Shown one piece after another: positions 35,108 through 43,692 of a stretch of DNA of 64,000 nt. Position numbers and translations under genes: made by a program. The stretch lies in contig NZ_CP109078.1 in the NCBI RefSeq assembly GCF_035917455.1, forward strand, positions 7,362,001-7,426,000, in the 5' to 3' direction. The notes beneath the pieces were generated by a model. It was not told where the DNA came from. It saw nothing but the letters and a program-made list of their open reading frames with translations, and searched no databases. This DNA comes from Micromonospora sp. NBC_01796 (GTDB lineage: Bacteria; Actinomycetota; Actinomycetes; Mycobacteriales; Micromonosporaceae). How positions within the stretch are numbered: position 1 is the first letter of the stretch; each line of letters opens with the position of its first letter.

Positions 35108-35494
35108 TCAGTCGTGTCCGGTGACCCCGTTGCGGCACGATCGGCCGGTGAGCAGGTTGGTGCTGGCTCCTGCGATGACGGAGTCGAGCCGGTCACGGGC
35201 GCTGACCTGACGGGCGATCTGGCGCTCGATGCGGTCCCGTTCCGCCGACAGGCGGTCAAGCAGTTCCGGTGTGGCATTGCCGTCCACGACGCACGGCATG
35301 AGCTCCACGATCGCTCTGCTCGTCAGTCCGGCTGCGTACAGCTGCTGAATCAGCTCGACACGGTCGAGGGCGCTCTCCGGGTAGTGGCGTTGGCCGCCGG
35401 GGCTGCGCTCCGCGGTGAGCAGTTCCTGTTCCTCGTAGTAGCGCAGAGCTCGGACGCTGACCCCTGTCCTGCTGGCGAGTTCACCGATGCGCAT
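35108..35494 (-). CDS. MerR family transcriptional regulator
   Basis: A 128-residue protein: MRIGELASRTGVSVRALRYYEEQELL is the MerR winged HTH, followed by the dimerisation helix and a C-terminal part with Cys residues (ELMPCVVDG; GRSCRNG) that is too short for a large ligand domain. It is divergent from an alpha/beta-hydrolase gene, and a MerR-type spaced promoter with a perfect dyad lies between them, so it likely controls that gene and itself. Confidence 0.88.
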   Translation of the reverse strand: MRIGELASRTGVSVRALRYYEEQELLTAERSPGGQRHYPESALDRVELIQQLYAAGLTSRAIVELMPCVVDGNATPELLDRLSAERDRIERQIARQVSARDRLDSVIAGASTNLLTGRSCRNGVTGHD

Positions 35495-35525
35495 CGCACC
35501 CCCTTGTCATACGGGTCACACCGAC

Positions 35526-35557
35526 TTGTCTCTGACGTCAGCGTCAGGTTTTAGCGT
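35526..35557 (+). promoter_or_regulatory. MerR-type promoter of the alpha/beta-hydrolase gene
   Basis: TTGTCT (35526-35531) and TAGCGT (35552-35557) as -35/-10 are separated by 20 bases, the overlong spacing typical of MerR-activated promoters. The spacer holds the perfect dyad CTGACG-TCAG-CGTCAG style repeat at 35532-35547, the expected MerR dimer site. Confidence 0.7.
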
Positions 35558-35632
35558 AACCCGTGAGGCAGATCCGGCCCATCTCGCAGCCGAACAGCTC
35601 GTCAACCTCCCAGTCAGGAAGAAGCGCCAGTC

Positions 35633-36580
35633 ATGACCATCACGTCAGACACGGTGACGACGGGCGTCGTCGCCACGGCTCCCGCCCCGGTCGTATCCGT
35701 CAAGCCGATCGTGTTGCCGGCGCCGGGTCGTGGCGCGGACCTGCGCGTACGCGTGTCCGCGCCGGTGACCGGACGTGACCTGCCGATCGTCCTGCTCGCC
35801 CACGGCTTCGGCTCGTCGCTGGACGGCTACGGCCCGCTCGCGGACCACTGGGCCGCGCACGGGTTCGCGGTGATCCAACCCACCCATCTCGACTCGAAGA
35901 CGCTGGGCGTGCCCGCCGACGATCACCGCAGGCCGCGGTTGTGGCGTTTCCGCGTCGAGGACATGAAGCGGGTCCTCGACAACCTCGACGTGCTCGAGGC
36001 GGCCGTTCCCGGCCTGAGCGGACGCCTCGACCCGAGCCGGATCGCCGCCGCCGGGCACTCCTTCGGCGGCCAGACGGCAGGCATCCTGCTGGGGCTGCGC
36101 GTTCGCGACCCGCAGACCGGGCAGTCGGAGGACCTGTCCGACCCGCGCGTCAAGGCGGGCGTGCTGCTGGCCACGGCCGGCAGGGGTGGCGACGACCTGA
36201 CACCCTTCGCAGCCGAGAACCTGCCGTGGCTCAGGCACCCGGACTTCGGGCACATGACCACCCCGGCCCTCGTGATCGCGGGGGACCGGGACATCCTCCC
36301 GCTGACCGTCCGGGGCGCGGACTGGACGACCGATCCGTACGTTCTGGCTCCCCCCGGCAAGAGCCTGCTCACCCTGTTCGGAGCCGAACACTTCCTCGGC
36401 GGGATCTCCGGGTACCAGGCTGCGGAGACCACCGACGAGAACCCCGAGCGTGTTGCCCTGATCCAGCAGGTCACCGTGGCCTACCTGCGCCACAGCCTCG
36501 GCGTCGACAGCTCCGGCTGGGCGGCGACCCGGAAGGTCTTCGCCAACCCCCACCCCCTGGGGCATCTGGAATCCACGTGA
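35633..36580 (+). CDS. alpha/beta hydrolase (PAF-acetylhydrolase/chlorophyllase-like)
   Basis: A 315-residue cytosolic serine hydrolase: the LAHGFGSSLDGY oxyanion segment at about 56-67, nucleophile Ser143 in AAGHSFGGQT, an acid candidate in VIAGDRDILP near 225, and His in GAEHFLGG. It has no signal peptide. Similar proteins are esterases of unknown natural substrate. A MerR gene and MerR-type promoter immediately upstream suggest it is induced by a small molecule that it may degrade. Confidence 0.85.
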   Translation: MTITSDTVTTGVVATAPAPVVSVKPIVLPAPGRGADLRVRVSAPVTGRDLPIVLLAHGFGSSLDGYGPLADHWAAHGFAVIQPTHLDSKTLGVPADDHRRPRLWRFRVEDMKRVLDNLDVLEAAVPGLSGRLDPSRIAAAGHSFGGQTAGILLGLRVRDPQTGQSEDLSDPRVKAGVLLATAGRGGDDLTPFAAENLPWLRHPDFGHMTTPALVIAGDRDILPLTVRGADWTTDPYVLAPPGKSLLTLFGAEHFLGGISGYQAAETTDENPERVALIQQVTVAYLRHSLGVDSSGWAATRKVFANPHPLGHLEST

Positions 36581-36588
36581 GGACAGTG

Positions 36589-38244
36589 TCAGGCGACGCC
36601 GACGAGTGCCCGGGCGTGGCGGGCGTCGTCGGCGTCGAGGGCCAGCTTCGCCAACCGCTCGCAGTCGGCGAAGGTGTGTTCGGCCAGTGCCGCCCGTACC
36701 CACGGCAGGGCGGGTCCGGACATGGAGAGGCTGGTGACGCCGAGCCCGGCCAGGACGGGGGCGAGCAGGGGGTCGGCGGCCGCCTCCCCGCAGACCCCGA
36801 CCGGTTTGCCCGCTGCCCGTCCGGCGGTCGCGACAACCGCGATGAGCTGTAGCAGCGCGGGCTGCCACGGGTCGAGCAGTTCGGCCAGGTCGCCGCACTG
36901 CCGGTCGGCGGCGAACGTGTACTGGCTCAGGTCGTTGGTGCCGATGCTGAGGAAGTCGACAACGTCGAGGAGCTGACCGGCGCGTAGCGCCGCGGCCGGC
37001 ACCTCGATCATCACCCCGGCCTTCGGCAGGCCGGCGGCGTGTACCGCCTCGGCGAAACCGGCCGCCTCGGCGCGGGTGGCGACCATCGGGGCCATCACCC
37101 ACACGTCCGCGCCCGTGTCGGCCGCCGCGCGGGCGATCGCCTCGAGCTGCGTACGCAGGACCGCCGGTTGTCGCCGGGCCACCCGCAACCCGCGGACCCC
37201 GAGCGCCGGGTTCGGCTCCTCCGCCTGACGCAGGAACGGCAACGGCTTGTCCGCGCCGGCGTCGAGGGTACGGATCACCACCCGGCGTCCGTCCATCCGG
37301 TCGAACACCTCCCGGTACGCCGCCGCCTGCTCGTCCGAACCGGGTTCGCGGGTCCGGTCGAGGAAGAGCAGTTCGGTCCGGAACAGGCCGACGCCCTCCG
37401 CGTCGTCGACGGGCGGCACCTCCCGCGCGGCCCCGACGTTGGCCAGCAGGGCAATCGGGTGCCCGTCGGAGGTACGCCCCGGACCGGAGACGGCTGCCGT
37501 GCCGGCCGTGGCCGTCGCGACGGACAGGCGGGCTGCCAGGGCGGCGTCGTCGAGACCGGCCTCGACCAGACCGGTGGTGCCGTCCACCAGCACCACGGTT
37601 CCGTCGTCCAGGTCCCCGAGCCCGGTGACGCCGACGACCGCGGGCAGCCCCAGTGCGCGGGCGAGGATCGCGGTGTGGCTGGTCGGGCCGCCGACCTCGG
37701 TGACGAGTGCGACGACCTGCTCCGGGTCCAGGTCGACCGTGTCGGCCGGGGCGAGGTCGCGGGCGGCGAGCACGTACCGGTGACCGGGTGCGGGCACCCC
37801 CGGCATCGGCAGTCCCAGGCACACCGCGACCGCCCGGTCGCGCAGGTCGTCGAGGTCGGCGACCCGTTCGGCGAGGTAACCCCCGGCCGCCTCGAATGCC
37901 GCCCGGTGGGTGGCGAAGGCGGCGTCGATGGCGTGCGGCGCGTCCCGACCGGCGGCCACCTCCTCGCGTACGCCGTCGGCCAGGACCGGGTCGTCGGCCA
38001 TCATCGCCTGGGCCCGGAGCACGTCGGCGACGGTCTGCTCGCGGGCCCGGTCGGCGCGCCGGCCGAGTTCGGCGACCACCTCGGCGAGCGCGGCGATCGC
38101 CCGATCTGCCTCTCCCGCCGGATCGTCCACCGGGGCCGGTGCGGGCAGGGTGGGCACCGCACCGACCCGGAGCAACGGGCCACCGGCCACACCCCGGCTG
38201 ACCCCGATGCCGCGCAGCGGCTGCGGAGCCGACGACTCAGGCAT
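36589..38244 (-). CDS. ptsI: PTS Enzyme I
   Basis: A 551-residue phosphoenolpyruvate-protein phosphotransferase: the active His190 lies in TEVGGPTSHTAILAR, the PEP-binding TIM-barrel motifs are FRTELLFLDR, MIEVPAAAL and SIGTNDLSQYTFAADR, and the catalytic Cys is in VGVCGEAAADP. Length and spacing equal the family norm. It transfers phosphate from PEP to HPr. The ATG overlaps the end of ptsH by eight bases, so the two are translated together as last genes of the leftward PTS run. Confidence 0.95.
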   Translation of the reverse strand: MPESSAPQPLRGIGVSRGVAGGPLLRVGAVPTLPAPAPVDDPAGEADRAIAALAEVVAELGRRADRAREQTVADVLRAQAMMADDPVLADGVREEVAAGRDAPHAIDAAFATHRAAFEAAGGYLAERVADLDDLRDRAVAVCLGLPMPGVPAPGHRYVLAARDLAPADTVDLDPEQVVALVTEVGGPTSHTAILARALGLPAVVGVTGLGDLDDGTVVLVDGTTGLVEAGLDDAALAARLSVATATAGTAAVSGPGRTSDGHPIALLANVGAAREVPPVDDAEGVGLFRTELLFLDRTREPGSDEQAAAYREVFDRMDGRRVVIRTLDAGADKPLPFLRQAEEPNPALGVRGLRVARRQPAVLRTQLEAIARAAADTGADVWVMAPMVATRAEAAGFAEAVHAAGLPKAGVMIEVPAAALRAGQLLDVVDFLSIGTNDLSQYTFAADRQCGDLAELLDPWQPALLQLIAVVATAGRAAGKPVGVCGEAAADPLLAPVLAGLGVTSLSMSGPALPWVRAALAEHTFADCERLAKLALDADDARHARALVGVA

Positions 38245-38521
38245 CGGCGGCCTCTTCGGCGTCGAGGTCCCGGACCAGCAGGTCGGCGAGGGTGTCCAGG
38301 GCGGCCTCGGCCCCCTCCCCCTCGGCCTCGATGACCACCTCGGTGCCGCGTTTGGCGCCGAGGGAGAGCACCGAGAGCATGCTGTTGGCCGGTACCGGCC
38401 GCTTGTCACCGACCCGGATCGTGACCCGGACCGGCTGTGCCGCGGCGGCGGCGACGAACAGCGCCGCCGGGCGGGCGTGCAGACCGCTGGCGGATCCAAC
38501 GGCGACGGTACGCGTGGGCAT
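38237..38521 (-). CDS. ptsH: phosphocarrier protein HPr
   Basis: A 94-residue HPr: GLHARPAALFV carries the phosphorylated His15, and NSMLSVLSLGAKRG carries Ser47 at the regulatory-serine position. It passes phosphate from Enzyme I to the IIA gene product encoded upstream. It begins MPTRTVAVGS. Strongly coupled with ptsI by an eight-base overlap. Confidence 0.95.
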   Translation of the reverse strand: MPTRTVAVGSASGLHARPAALFVAAAAAQPVRVTIRVGDKRPVPANSMLSVLSLGAKRGTEVVIEAEGEGAEAALDTLADLLVRDLDAEEAADA

Positions 38522-38557
38522 GGGTGGCCCTCCCTCTTCAGCTCGGCCCGCTACAGC

Positions 38558-39598
38558 TCAGGGCTCGATGGTGACCTTGATGGCCTCGCCACGGGCGACG
38601 ATGCCGAACGCGTCGATCGCCCGGTCCAGCGGGAGCCGATGGGTGATCAGGTCGGCGACCGGCACCGCCCCGGTGGCGATCAGCCGCAGTGCCTCGGCGT
38701 TGTGGGCCGGGCTGGAACCGTTGGCGCCGACGATGGTCAGCTCCCGGTAGTGCACCAGGTTGGAGTCGCAGGCGATGATCGGGTTGTCCTTCGGCAGGCC
38801 GCCGAAGAAGCTGATCCGACCCTGCCGGGCGGCCATCTGGATCGCCTGCTCCTGGGCGGCGCCCGAGGCGGCGGCGGTGATGATGACGTCGGCGCCCCGG
38901 CCGTCGGTGAGTTTCAGGATCTCGTCCACCGGGTCGACCTCCGCGCCGCAGATCGCCGCGTCCGGGGCGACCAGGTCGGCGGCCAGGTCCAGCCGGGCCC
39001 GGTTGAGGTCGACCAGGAACACCCGGGCGGCACCGCGGGCGCGGGCCAACCGTACGTGCAGGCAGCCGATCGGGCCGGAGCCGATGACCACCACGTCGTC
39101 GCCGGTGCCGACGCGGGCGAGTTCCTGTCCGTTGAGGACGCAGGCGAGTGGCTCGGCGACCGACGCCTCGGCGAAGTCCACCCCGTCCGGGATCCGGTTG
39201 AGCCCGTCGACCGCGAGCACCTTGGCCGGCACGACCAGGTACTGGGCGAACCCGCCCTCGTAGTGGTAGCCCATCGACTCCTGGTTCGGGCAGACGGTCA
39301 TCCGGCCCCGCCGGCACTCGGCGCACTGCCCACACGGGATCGCCGCGATGACCTGGACCCGGTCGCCGGGGGCCCAGCCGGTGACGTCCGCCCCGGTCTC
39401 GACCACCTCACCGGCGATCTCGTGCCCCATCACCCGTGGCGGGTGGATGTGGTGGTGCCCGAACTTGGAGATCTTGACGTCGGTGCCGCAGGTGGAACAG
39501 TTGCGTACCCGGATCTTGACGTCGCCGGGGCCCGGGGTGGGCTCCGGTACGTCCTCGATCCGTACGTCACCGGGGGCGTGGAAACGAACGACCTTCAT
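38558..39598 (-). CDS. zinc-dependent medium-chain dehydrogenase (hexitol-phosphate type)
   Basis: A 346-residue MDR: catalytic zinc ligands Cys37 (CSTCGTD) and His59-Glu60 (MGHEIAG), structural zinc Cys89, Cys92, Cys95 and Cys103, and the NAD motif GSGPIG near 173. It is placed between the IIA gene (ATGA overlap) and ptsH, so it probably oxidises the phosphorylated hexitol produced by the PTS. The usual MtlD is a different (long-chain) family, so this would be a substitute, similar in type to galactitol-1-phosphate or sorbitol dehydrogenase. Confidence 0.82.
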   Translation of the reverse strand: MKVVRFHAPGDVRIEDVPEPTPGPGDVKIRVRNCSTCGTDVKISKFGHHHIHPPRVMGHEIAGEVVETGADVTGWAPGDRVQVIAAIPCGQCAECRRGRMTVCPNQESMGYHYEGGFAQYLVVPAKVLAVDGLNRIPDGVDFAEASVAEPLACVLNGQELARVGTGDDVVVIGSGPIGCLHVRLARARGAARVFLVDLNRARLDLAADLVAPDAAICGAEVDPVDEILKLTDGRGADVIITAAASGAAQEQAIQMAARQGRISFFGGLPKDNPIIACDSNLVHYRELTIVGANGSSPAHNAEALRLIATGAVPVADLITHRLPLDRAIDAFGIVARGEAIKVTIEP

Positions 39599-40053
39599 GA
39601 GTTGCTGTCCTCCCGTGCCGCCGCGAACAGGCGCAGCACGTCGTCGGGTTGGGAGGCCTCGCGCAGTTCGCGGGCCTGGTCGGGGTCGAGCAGGATGTCG
39701 GCGAGGCGGGCCAGGATCTCGACGTGCCCGTCGCCTCGGGCGGCGATCGCCACGCAGACGGTGACCGGCTGGCCGTCCCAGTCCACCGGGTCGGGGAACC
39801 GGAGCACGGCCAGCGCGTCGCGGTGGACGAGGTCCTTGCCGGCGAGGGTGCCGTGCGGGATGGCGACCCCCTCGCCGATGTAGGTGGGGACGGAGCGTTC
39901 GCGGGCGAGCATGGTCTCCACGTACGCGGGGTCGGCCGCGCCGATGTCGACCAGGACCTGCCCGCAGCGGCGGATCGCGTCGTCGCGGTCGACCGCGCTC
40001 TCGTGCAGGCGCAGGGCCGCGGGGTCGAGGAGCTCGGCCAGGTTGTCAGCCAC
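39595..40053 (-). CDS. PTS mannitol/fructose-type IIA protein
   Basis: A 152-residue EIIA of the mannitol-fructose class; active His67 is in GEGVAIPHGTL and a second conserved helix follows. It accepts phosphate from HPr and passes it to the IIB protein. GTG start, overlapping the end of the IIB gene by eight bases. Cytosolic, no membrane segment. Confidence 0.92.
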   Translation of the reverse strand: MADNLAELLDPAALRLHESAVDRDDAIRRCGQVLVDIGAADPAYVETMLARERSVPTYIGEGVAIPHGTLAGKDLVHRDALAVLRFPDPVDWDGQPVTVCVAIAARGDGHVEILARLADILLDPDQARELREASQPDDVLRLFAAAREDSNS

Positions 40054-40354
40054 TGATCTCGTCGCCCTTCTCGATCGCCTTGACCACCTTGGTCACGGCC
40101 GGGTCGCCGATGAACACCTGGAACGGCACGACGATCTTGTCCGGGGCGCTGGCCCGGGCCCGGGCGGCCAGCCCGCTGTGGGTGACCACCACGTCGGCGT
40201 CGGCCGGGATGGAGTTGACCGGCGTGTGTTCGACCGTGACCTCGAACTTCTTCAGCTGCTTGCGGAGCTGGCTGGCGAGCATCACGCTGCTGCCCATGCC
40301 GGCGTCGCAGGCCACCACGATCTTGCGGACGTCCTTGCCGTTGATGCTGCCCAT
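40046..40354 (-). CDS. PTS mannitol-type IIB protein
   Basis: A 102-residue IIB: phosphorylated Cys16 in VVACDAGMGSSVM, followed by the helix and strand pattern of the mannitol IIB domain (VVVTHSGLAARAR, VPFQVFIGDP). The ATG at 40354 has GAGAGGGG about eight bases upstream; a GTG three codons earlier has no room for a binding site. In many organisms it is fused to IIC as MtlA; here it is separate. Confidence 0.9.
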   Translation of the reverse strand: MGSINGKDVRKIVVACDAGMGSSVMLASQLRKQLKKFEVTVEHTPVNSIPADADVVVTHSGLAARARASAPDKIVVPFQVFIGDPAVTKVVKAIEKGDEISG

Positions 40355-40390
40355 GGCGGGCACCCCTCTCGTTCGTACGGTGGTGGTGGG

Positions 40391-41560
40391 TCAGCCTTCG
40401 GCGTTCGCCGTACGGGTCCCGGCCGGGCTGCCGTCGGTGGCCGGCTGTCGTGGTTCGGGCAGTTGGCCCTCGGCGGCGGCCTCGTCGACTTCCTCCGCCG
40501 CTTCCTGGTCACTCTTGAGCCGGCCGAAGCCGAGCAGTGCGGAGGCGACCAGGAAGGAGACGGCGGCGGCGAGCACAACGCCGAGGAAGACGCCGAACCA
40601 GCCGCCCTTGGGGGTGACCGCCGCGTAGGCGAAGATGCTGCCCGGTGACGGGGTGGCGACCAGACCGGCTCCGGTGATCATGAAGGTCCCGACGCCGGTC
40701 GCACCGCCGGCGATGGCGGCGAGGATCAGCCGCGGCTTCATCAGCACGTACGGGAAGTAGATCTCGTGGATCCCGCCGAGGAACTGGATGATCATGGCGG
40801 CCGGCACGCTCGGCCGCAGGCTGCGGGGTCCGAAGAGCAGGAACGCCGTGAGCAGGCCGATACCGGGGCCGGGGTTCGACTCGATCATGAACAGGATGGA
40901 CTTGCCGGTCTCCTGGGCCTCGGCCACCGCAAGGGGGCTGAGCACGCCGTGGTTGATGGCGTTGTTGAGGAAGAGCACCTTGGCCGGCTCGACCAGGACC
41001 GAGGCGAGCGGCAGGAGGTTGTTGCTGATCAGCCAGTCGACGGCGTCACCGGCCCAGGTGGTGAGCTGCTCGACCACCGGGCCGATCACCCAGACCCCGA
41101 TCAGCGCGAGGCCGCCGCCGATGATGCCGGCGGAGAAGTTGTCGACCAGCATCTCGAAACCGGGACGGATCCGGTCCTGCACCAGCCCGTCGAAGAGCTT
41201 GAGCACGTACGCGGCGAGCGGACCGATGATCATCGCGCCGAGGAACATCGGCACGTCAGCGCCGACGACAACACCCATCGTGGCGACCGCGCCGACCACC
41301 GCGCCCCGCTGACCGTGCACGAGCCGGCCGCCGGTGTATCCGATCAGGACCGGCAGCAGCACCCCGATCATCGGGTCGACGAGCTGGGCCAGGTGCTCGT
41401 TGGGCAGCCACCCGGTGGGGATGAACAGTGCCGTGATCAGACCCCACGCGATGAACGCGCCGATGTTGGGCATGACCATGCCGGCCAGATGGCCACCGAT
41501 CCGTTGGACCTGGGCCTTGAACCCCGCTCCCTGGACCTCGGGGGTGTATGAGACGGCCAT
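40391..41560 (-). CDS. PTS mannitol-type IIC permease
   Basis: A 389-residue integral membrane transporter with eight or so hydrophobic segments. Landmarks of MtlA-type IIC are present: GRLVHGQRGAVVGAVATMGVVVGADVPMFLGAMIIGP, VLFLNNAINHGVLSPL, ESNPGPGIGLL and FLGGIHEIYFPYVLM. It moves the sugar alcohol (or sugar) across the membrane while it is phosphorylated by the separate IIB. It ends in an acidic, Pro-rich tail. It starts the IIC-IIB-IIA run on the minus strand. Confidence 0.92.
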   Translation of the reverse strand: MAVSYTPEVQGAGFKAQVQRIGGHLAGMVMPNIGAFIAWGLITALFIPTGWLPNEHLAQLVDPMIGVLLPVLIGYTGGRLVHGQRGAVVGAVATMGVVVGADVPMFLGAMIIGPLAAYVLKLFDGLVQDRIRPGFEMLVDNFSAGIIGGGLALIGVWVIGPVVEQLTTWAGDAVDWLISNNLLPLASVLVEPAKVLFLNNAINHGVLSPLAVAEAQETGKSILFMIESNPGPGIGLLTAFLLFGPRSLRPSVPAAMIIQFLGGIHEIYFPYVLMKPRLILAAIAGGATGVGTFMITGAGLVATPSPGSIFAYAAVTPKGGWFGVFLGVVLAAAVSFLVASALLGFGRLKSDQEAAEEVDEAAAEGQLPEPRQPATDGSPAGTRTANAEG

Positions 41561-41591
41561 GAGGGGACTCCTTCGCAGAGGATGGCTCGCG

Positions 41592-41603
41592 CCTGCGCGC
41601 AGG
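41592..41603. repeat. palindrome upstream of the PTS permease gene
   Basis: CCTGCGCGCAGG is a perfect 12-base palindrome in the 130-base gap between fruK and the IIC gene, with a further CCGGA/TCCGG dyad at 41631-41643. Either could be a site for the DeoR-type regulator or an intercistronic RNA structure. Confidence 0.35.
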
Positions 41604-41690
41604 TGGATTCGTCTGTCATCCCGGAGGTTCCGGGTCTGTCGCCGTACCCCGTGGTCTTTGCCTCGGGTGGTGACTGCGCCGCCATGGCCG

Positions 41691-42635
41691 TCATCCCCCC
41701 GCGATCAGCGGCCGGACCGGGTCCGGCCGGGCATGCAGCCGTACGGTGTGCCGGTTCAGGTCGTCCGGGCCGGGCATCCGGCTACCGGGCAGGCTGACCG
41801 CCGCCGCCCCCCAGGCCAGCCCCTCGGCCAGCGCCTCCGGTCCGTGCGCCCCGGCGGCGAGGAAGCCGGCCAGCAGCGCGTCGCCGGCGCCGACGGTGCT
41901 GCGCGGGAACTCGACCGGCGACTCGCCGGTGAACACCCCGTTGTCGTCGACCAGGACCGCGCCGTCGGCACCGAGGCTCGCCAGCACCGCGCCGGCCCCC
42001 CAGCCGCGCAACCGCTCGGCGGCGTCGACCACGTCGCCGAGCGAACGCAGCGGCGTGCCGACCGCCTCGGCCAACTCCTCCCGGTTCGGCTTGACCAGGG
42101 CGGCGCCGGCCTGCGCCGCGGCCCGTAGCGCCGGCCCGCTGGTGTCGACGGCGAGCCGTACCCCGGCGGCGACCAGCCGGGCGCAGAGCTCACCGAAAGC
42201 CCGTGCCGGCAGGCCGGGCGGCACGCTGCCGCAGGCCACCACCCAGCGCGCGGTGTCGGCCGCGGCCAGCACCGCCTCGGTCACCGCGGCGAACTCGTCC
42301 GCGGCGAGCACCGGCCCGGACTCGTTGATCTTCGTCACGGTGCCGTCCGGCTCCGCGAGCGTGATGTTGGACCGGGTACGCCCCGCGATCGGCACCGCGA
42401 CCAGGTCGACCCCCTCGGCCCGCAGCAGCGAGACGAGCTGGGCGCCCTCCTCCCCGCCACAGGGCACCACGGCCCGTGACGCCACCCCGTTCGCCAGCAG
42501 GGCTCGGGAGACGTTGACCCCCTTGCCACCGGGATCGAGGTGCGCGGATGCGGCCCGGATCACCTCGCCGCGGACCAGGGCGCCGATCTCCATCGCCCGG
42601 TCGAGGCTGGGGTTGAGGGTGACCGTGACGATCAT
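41691..42635 (-). CDS. fruK: 1-phosphofructokinase (PfkB family)
   Basis: A 314-residue ribokinase-fold kinase: GGKGVNVSRALLANG at residues 36-50 and the anion-hole motif with catalytic Asp252 in STVGAGDALLAGF, plus VKPNREEL. It converts fructose-1-phosphate to fructose-1,6-bisphosphate. Its ATG overlaps the stop of the DeoR regulator gene (ATGA). Its presence indicates that the PTS delivers fructose-1-phosphate or a tagatose-type phosphate, not only mannitol-1-phosphate. Confidence 0.9.
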   Translation of the reverse strand: MIVTVTLNPSLDRAMEIGALVRGEVIRAASAHLDPGGKGVNVSRALLANGVASRAVVPCGGEEGAQLVSLLRAEGVDLVAVPIAGRTRSNITLAEPDGTVTKINESGPVLAADEFAAVTEAVLAAADTARWVVACGSVPPGLPARAFGELCARLVAAGVRLAVDTSGPALRAAAQAGAALVKPNREELAEAVGTPLRSLGDVVDAAERLRGWGAGAVLASLGADGAVLVDDNGVFTGESPVEFPRSTVGAGDALLAGFLAAGAHGPEALAEGLAWGAAAVSLPGSRMPGPDDLNRHTVRLHARPDPVRPLIAGG

Positions 42636-43393
42636 GCCCGGACCACCCGTACGCCCACGGCCTCGACGTCGTCGGCCAGTTCCTCGTCGAGTCTGCTGTC
42701 GGTGATCAGCAGGTCCAGGTCGGCGAGTGTGCCGAACCGGGCCAGGTAGTCGTTGCCGATCTTCGTGTGGTCGGCGAGCAGCACCACCCGGCGGGCCGCG
42801 GCGATCATGGCCCGCTTCACCGCCGCCTCCGCCGGGTCCGGAGTGGTCATCCCCCGCTCGGCCGAACAGCCGTTGGTGCCCATGAAGGCCACGTCGACGT
42901 ACATCTCGGCGAGCGGGCGCAGCGCCCAGTCGTCCACCGTGGCCAGCGTCTTGCCCCGAACCCGGCCGCCGAGCAGCAACACACTGAGGTTGCTCCGGGT
43001 GCCGAGGGTCGCGGCGAGCACCGGCGAGTTGACCACCACCGTCAGCTCGCGGTCGGTGGGGAGCAACTGGGCCAGCCGGGCGGTGGTGGTGCCGGCGTCG
43101 AGGATGATCGCCCCCTCCTCCGGCACCTCGGCCAGGGCGGCCTTGGCGATCCGTTCCTTCTCCGCGATCAGTACGGCGTCCCGGGCGGCGAGCGCGGGTT
43201 CGAACCCGATCCGTTCCACCGGGATCGCCCCGCCGTGCACCCGGCGGAGCATGCCGGCCCGCTCCAGCACGGTGAGGTCCCGGCGGATCGTCTCGGCCGT
43301 CACGTTCATGCCCTCGGCCAGCGCCATCACGTCCACGCGCCCGTCCGCCCTGGCGGTACGCAGGATCTCCTGCTGGCGTTCCTCGGCGTACAT
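42632..43393 (-). CDS. DeoR family sugar-phosphate-responsive repressor
   Basis: A 253-residue protein: N-terminal DeoR HTH (MYAEERQQEILRTARADGRVDVMALAEGMNVTAETIRRDLTVL) and a C-terminal sugar-phosphate isomerase-like sensor (DAGTTTARLAQLL, LLGGRVR, FMGTNGCSAERGMTTPDPAEAAVKR). It is first in the rightmost part of the PTS run and translationally coupled to fruK, as FruR is in other actinobacteria. It probably releases DNA upon binding a fructose phosphate. Confidence 0.92.
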   Translation of the reverse strand: MYAEERQQEILRTARADGRVDVMALAEGMNVTAETIRRDLTVLERAGMLRRVHGGAIPVERIGFEPALAARDAVLIAEKERIAKAALAEVPEEGAIILDAGTTTARLAQLLPTDRELTVVVNSPVLAATLGTRSNLSVLLLGGRVRGKTLATVDDWALRPLAEMYVDVAFMGTNGCSAERGMTTPDPAEAAVKRAMIAAARRVVLLADHTKIGNDYLARFGTLADLDLLITDSRLDEELADDVEAVGVRVVRA

Positions 43394-43692
43394 GTCTGTT
43401 CACCCGCTTGCTCGTTTTGGCTTTGCTTTTGTTTACGCCCGTTTCTGTGGGCAGTCAACACATGGTCGTAACTTTCTTGTCATCTCCGTGACTCGATCCA
43501 GGGTGATCCAGGACATATCGACCAACGAGTAGGTGGATCCGACCTGCGGAAGACCGGCTCCGGCGGCCGACCGGGCAGCGTCGGGCGGGGTTGCCGTACA
43601 GATCTTTGGTTGTGTGGTTTTGCCGCCGAGGTGGCGTACGCCAAGGGCCCGCCGTCGTGGACGGCGGGCCCCGGGCGTACCTGCGACAGTGG
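43394..43692. promoter_or_regulatory. control region of the PTS run
   Basis: Just upstream of the DeoR gene (minus strand) an A-rich stretch at about 43407-43435 reads AAACAAAAGC, AAAGCC, AAAACGAGCAAGC, i.e. tandem copies of an AAAC/AAAG-type sequence of the kind bound by DeoR family repressors. The remaining 200 bases show no coding frame. The terminator of the next gene lies at 43645-43671. Confidence 0.5.
43645..43671 (-). terminator. strong terminator hairpin after the methyltransferase gene
   Basis: GGGCCCGCCGTC at 43645-43656 and GACGGCGGGCCC at 43660-43671 form a 12-base perfect stem with a three-base loop, 21 bases after the stop of the minus-strand methyltransferase gene. Confidence 0.8.

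Noticed and set aside
35645-37822. 725-residue minus-strand frame overlapping ptsI and the hydrolase
   Set aside because: Its first half is a different frame of Enzyme I and its second half is antisense to the alpha/beta hydrolase.
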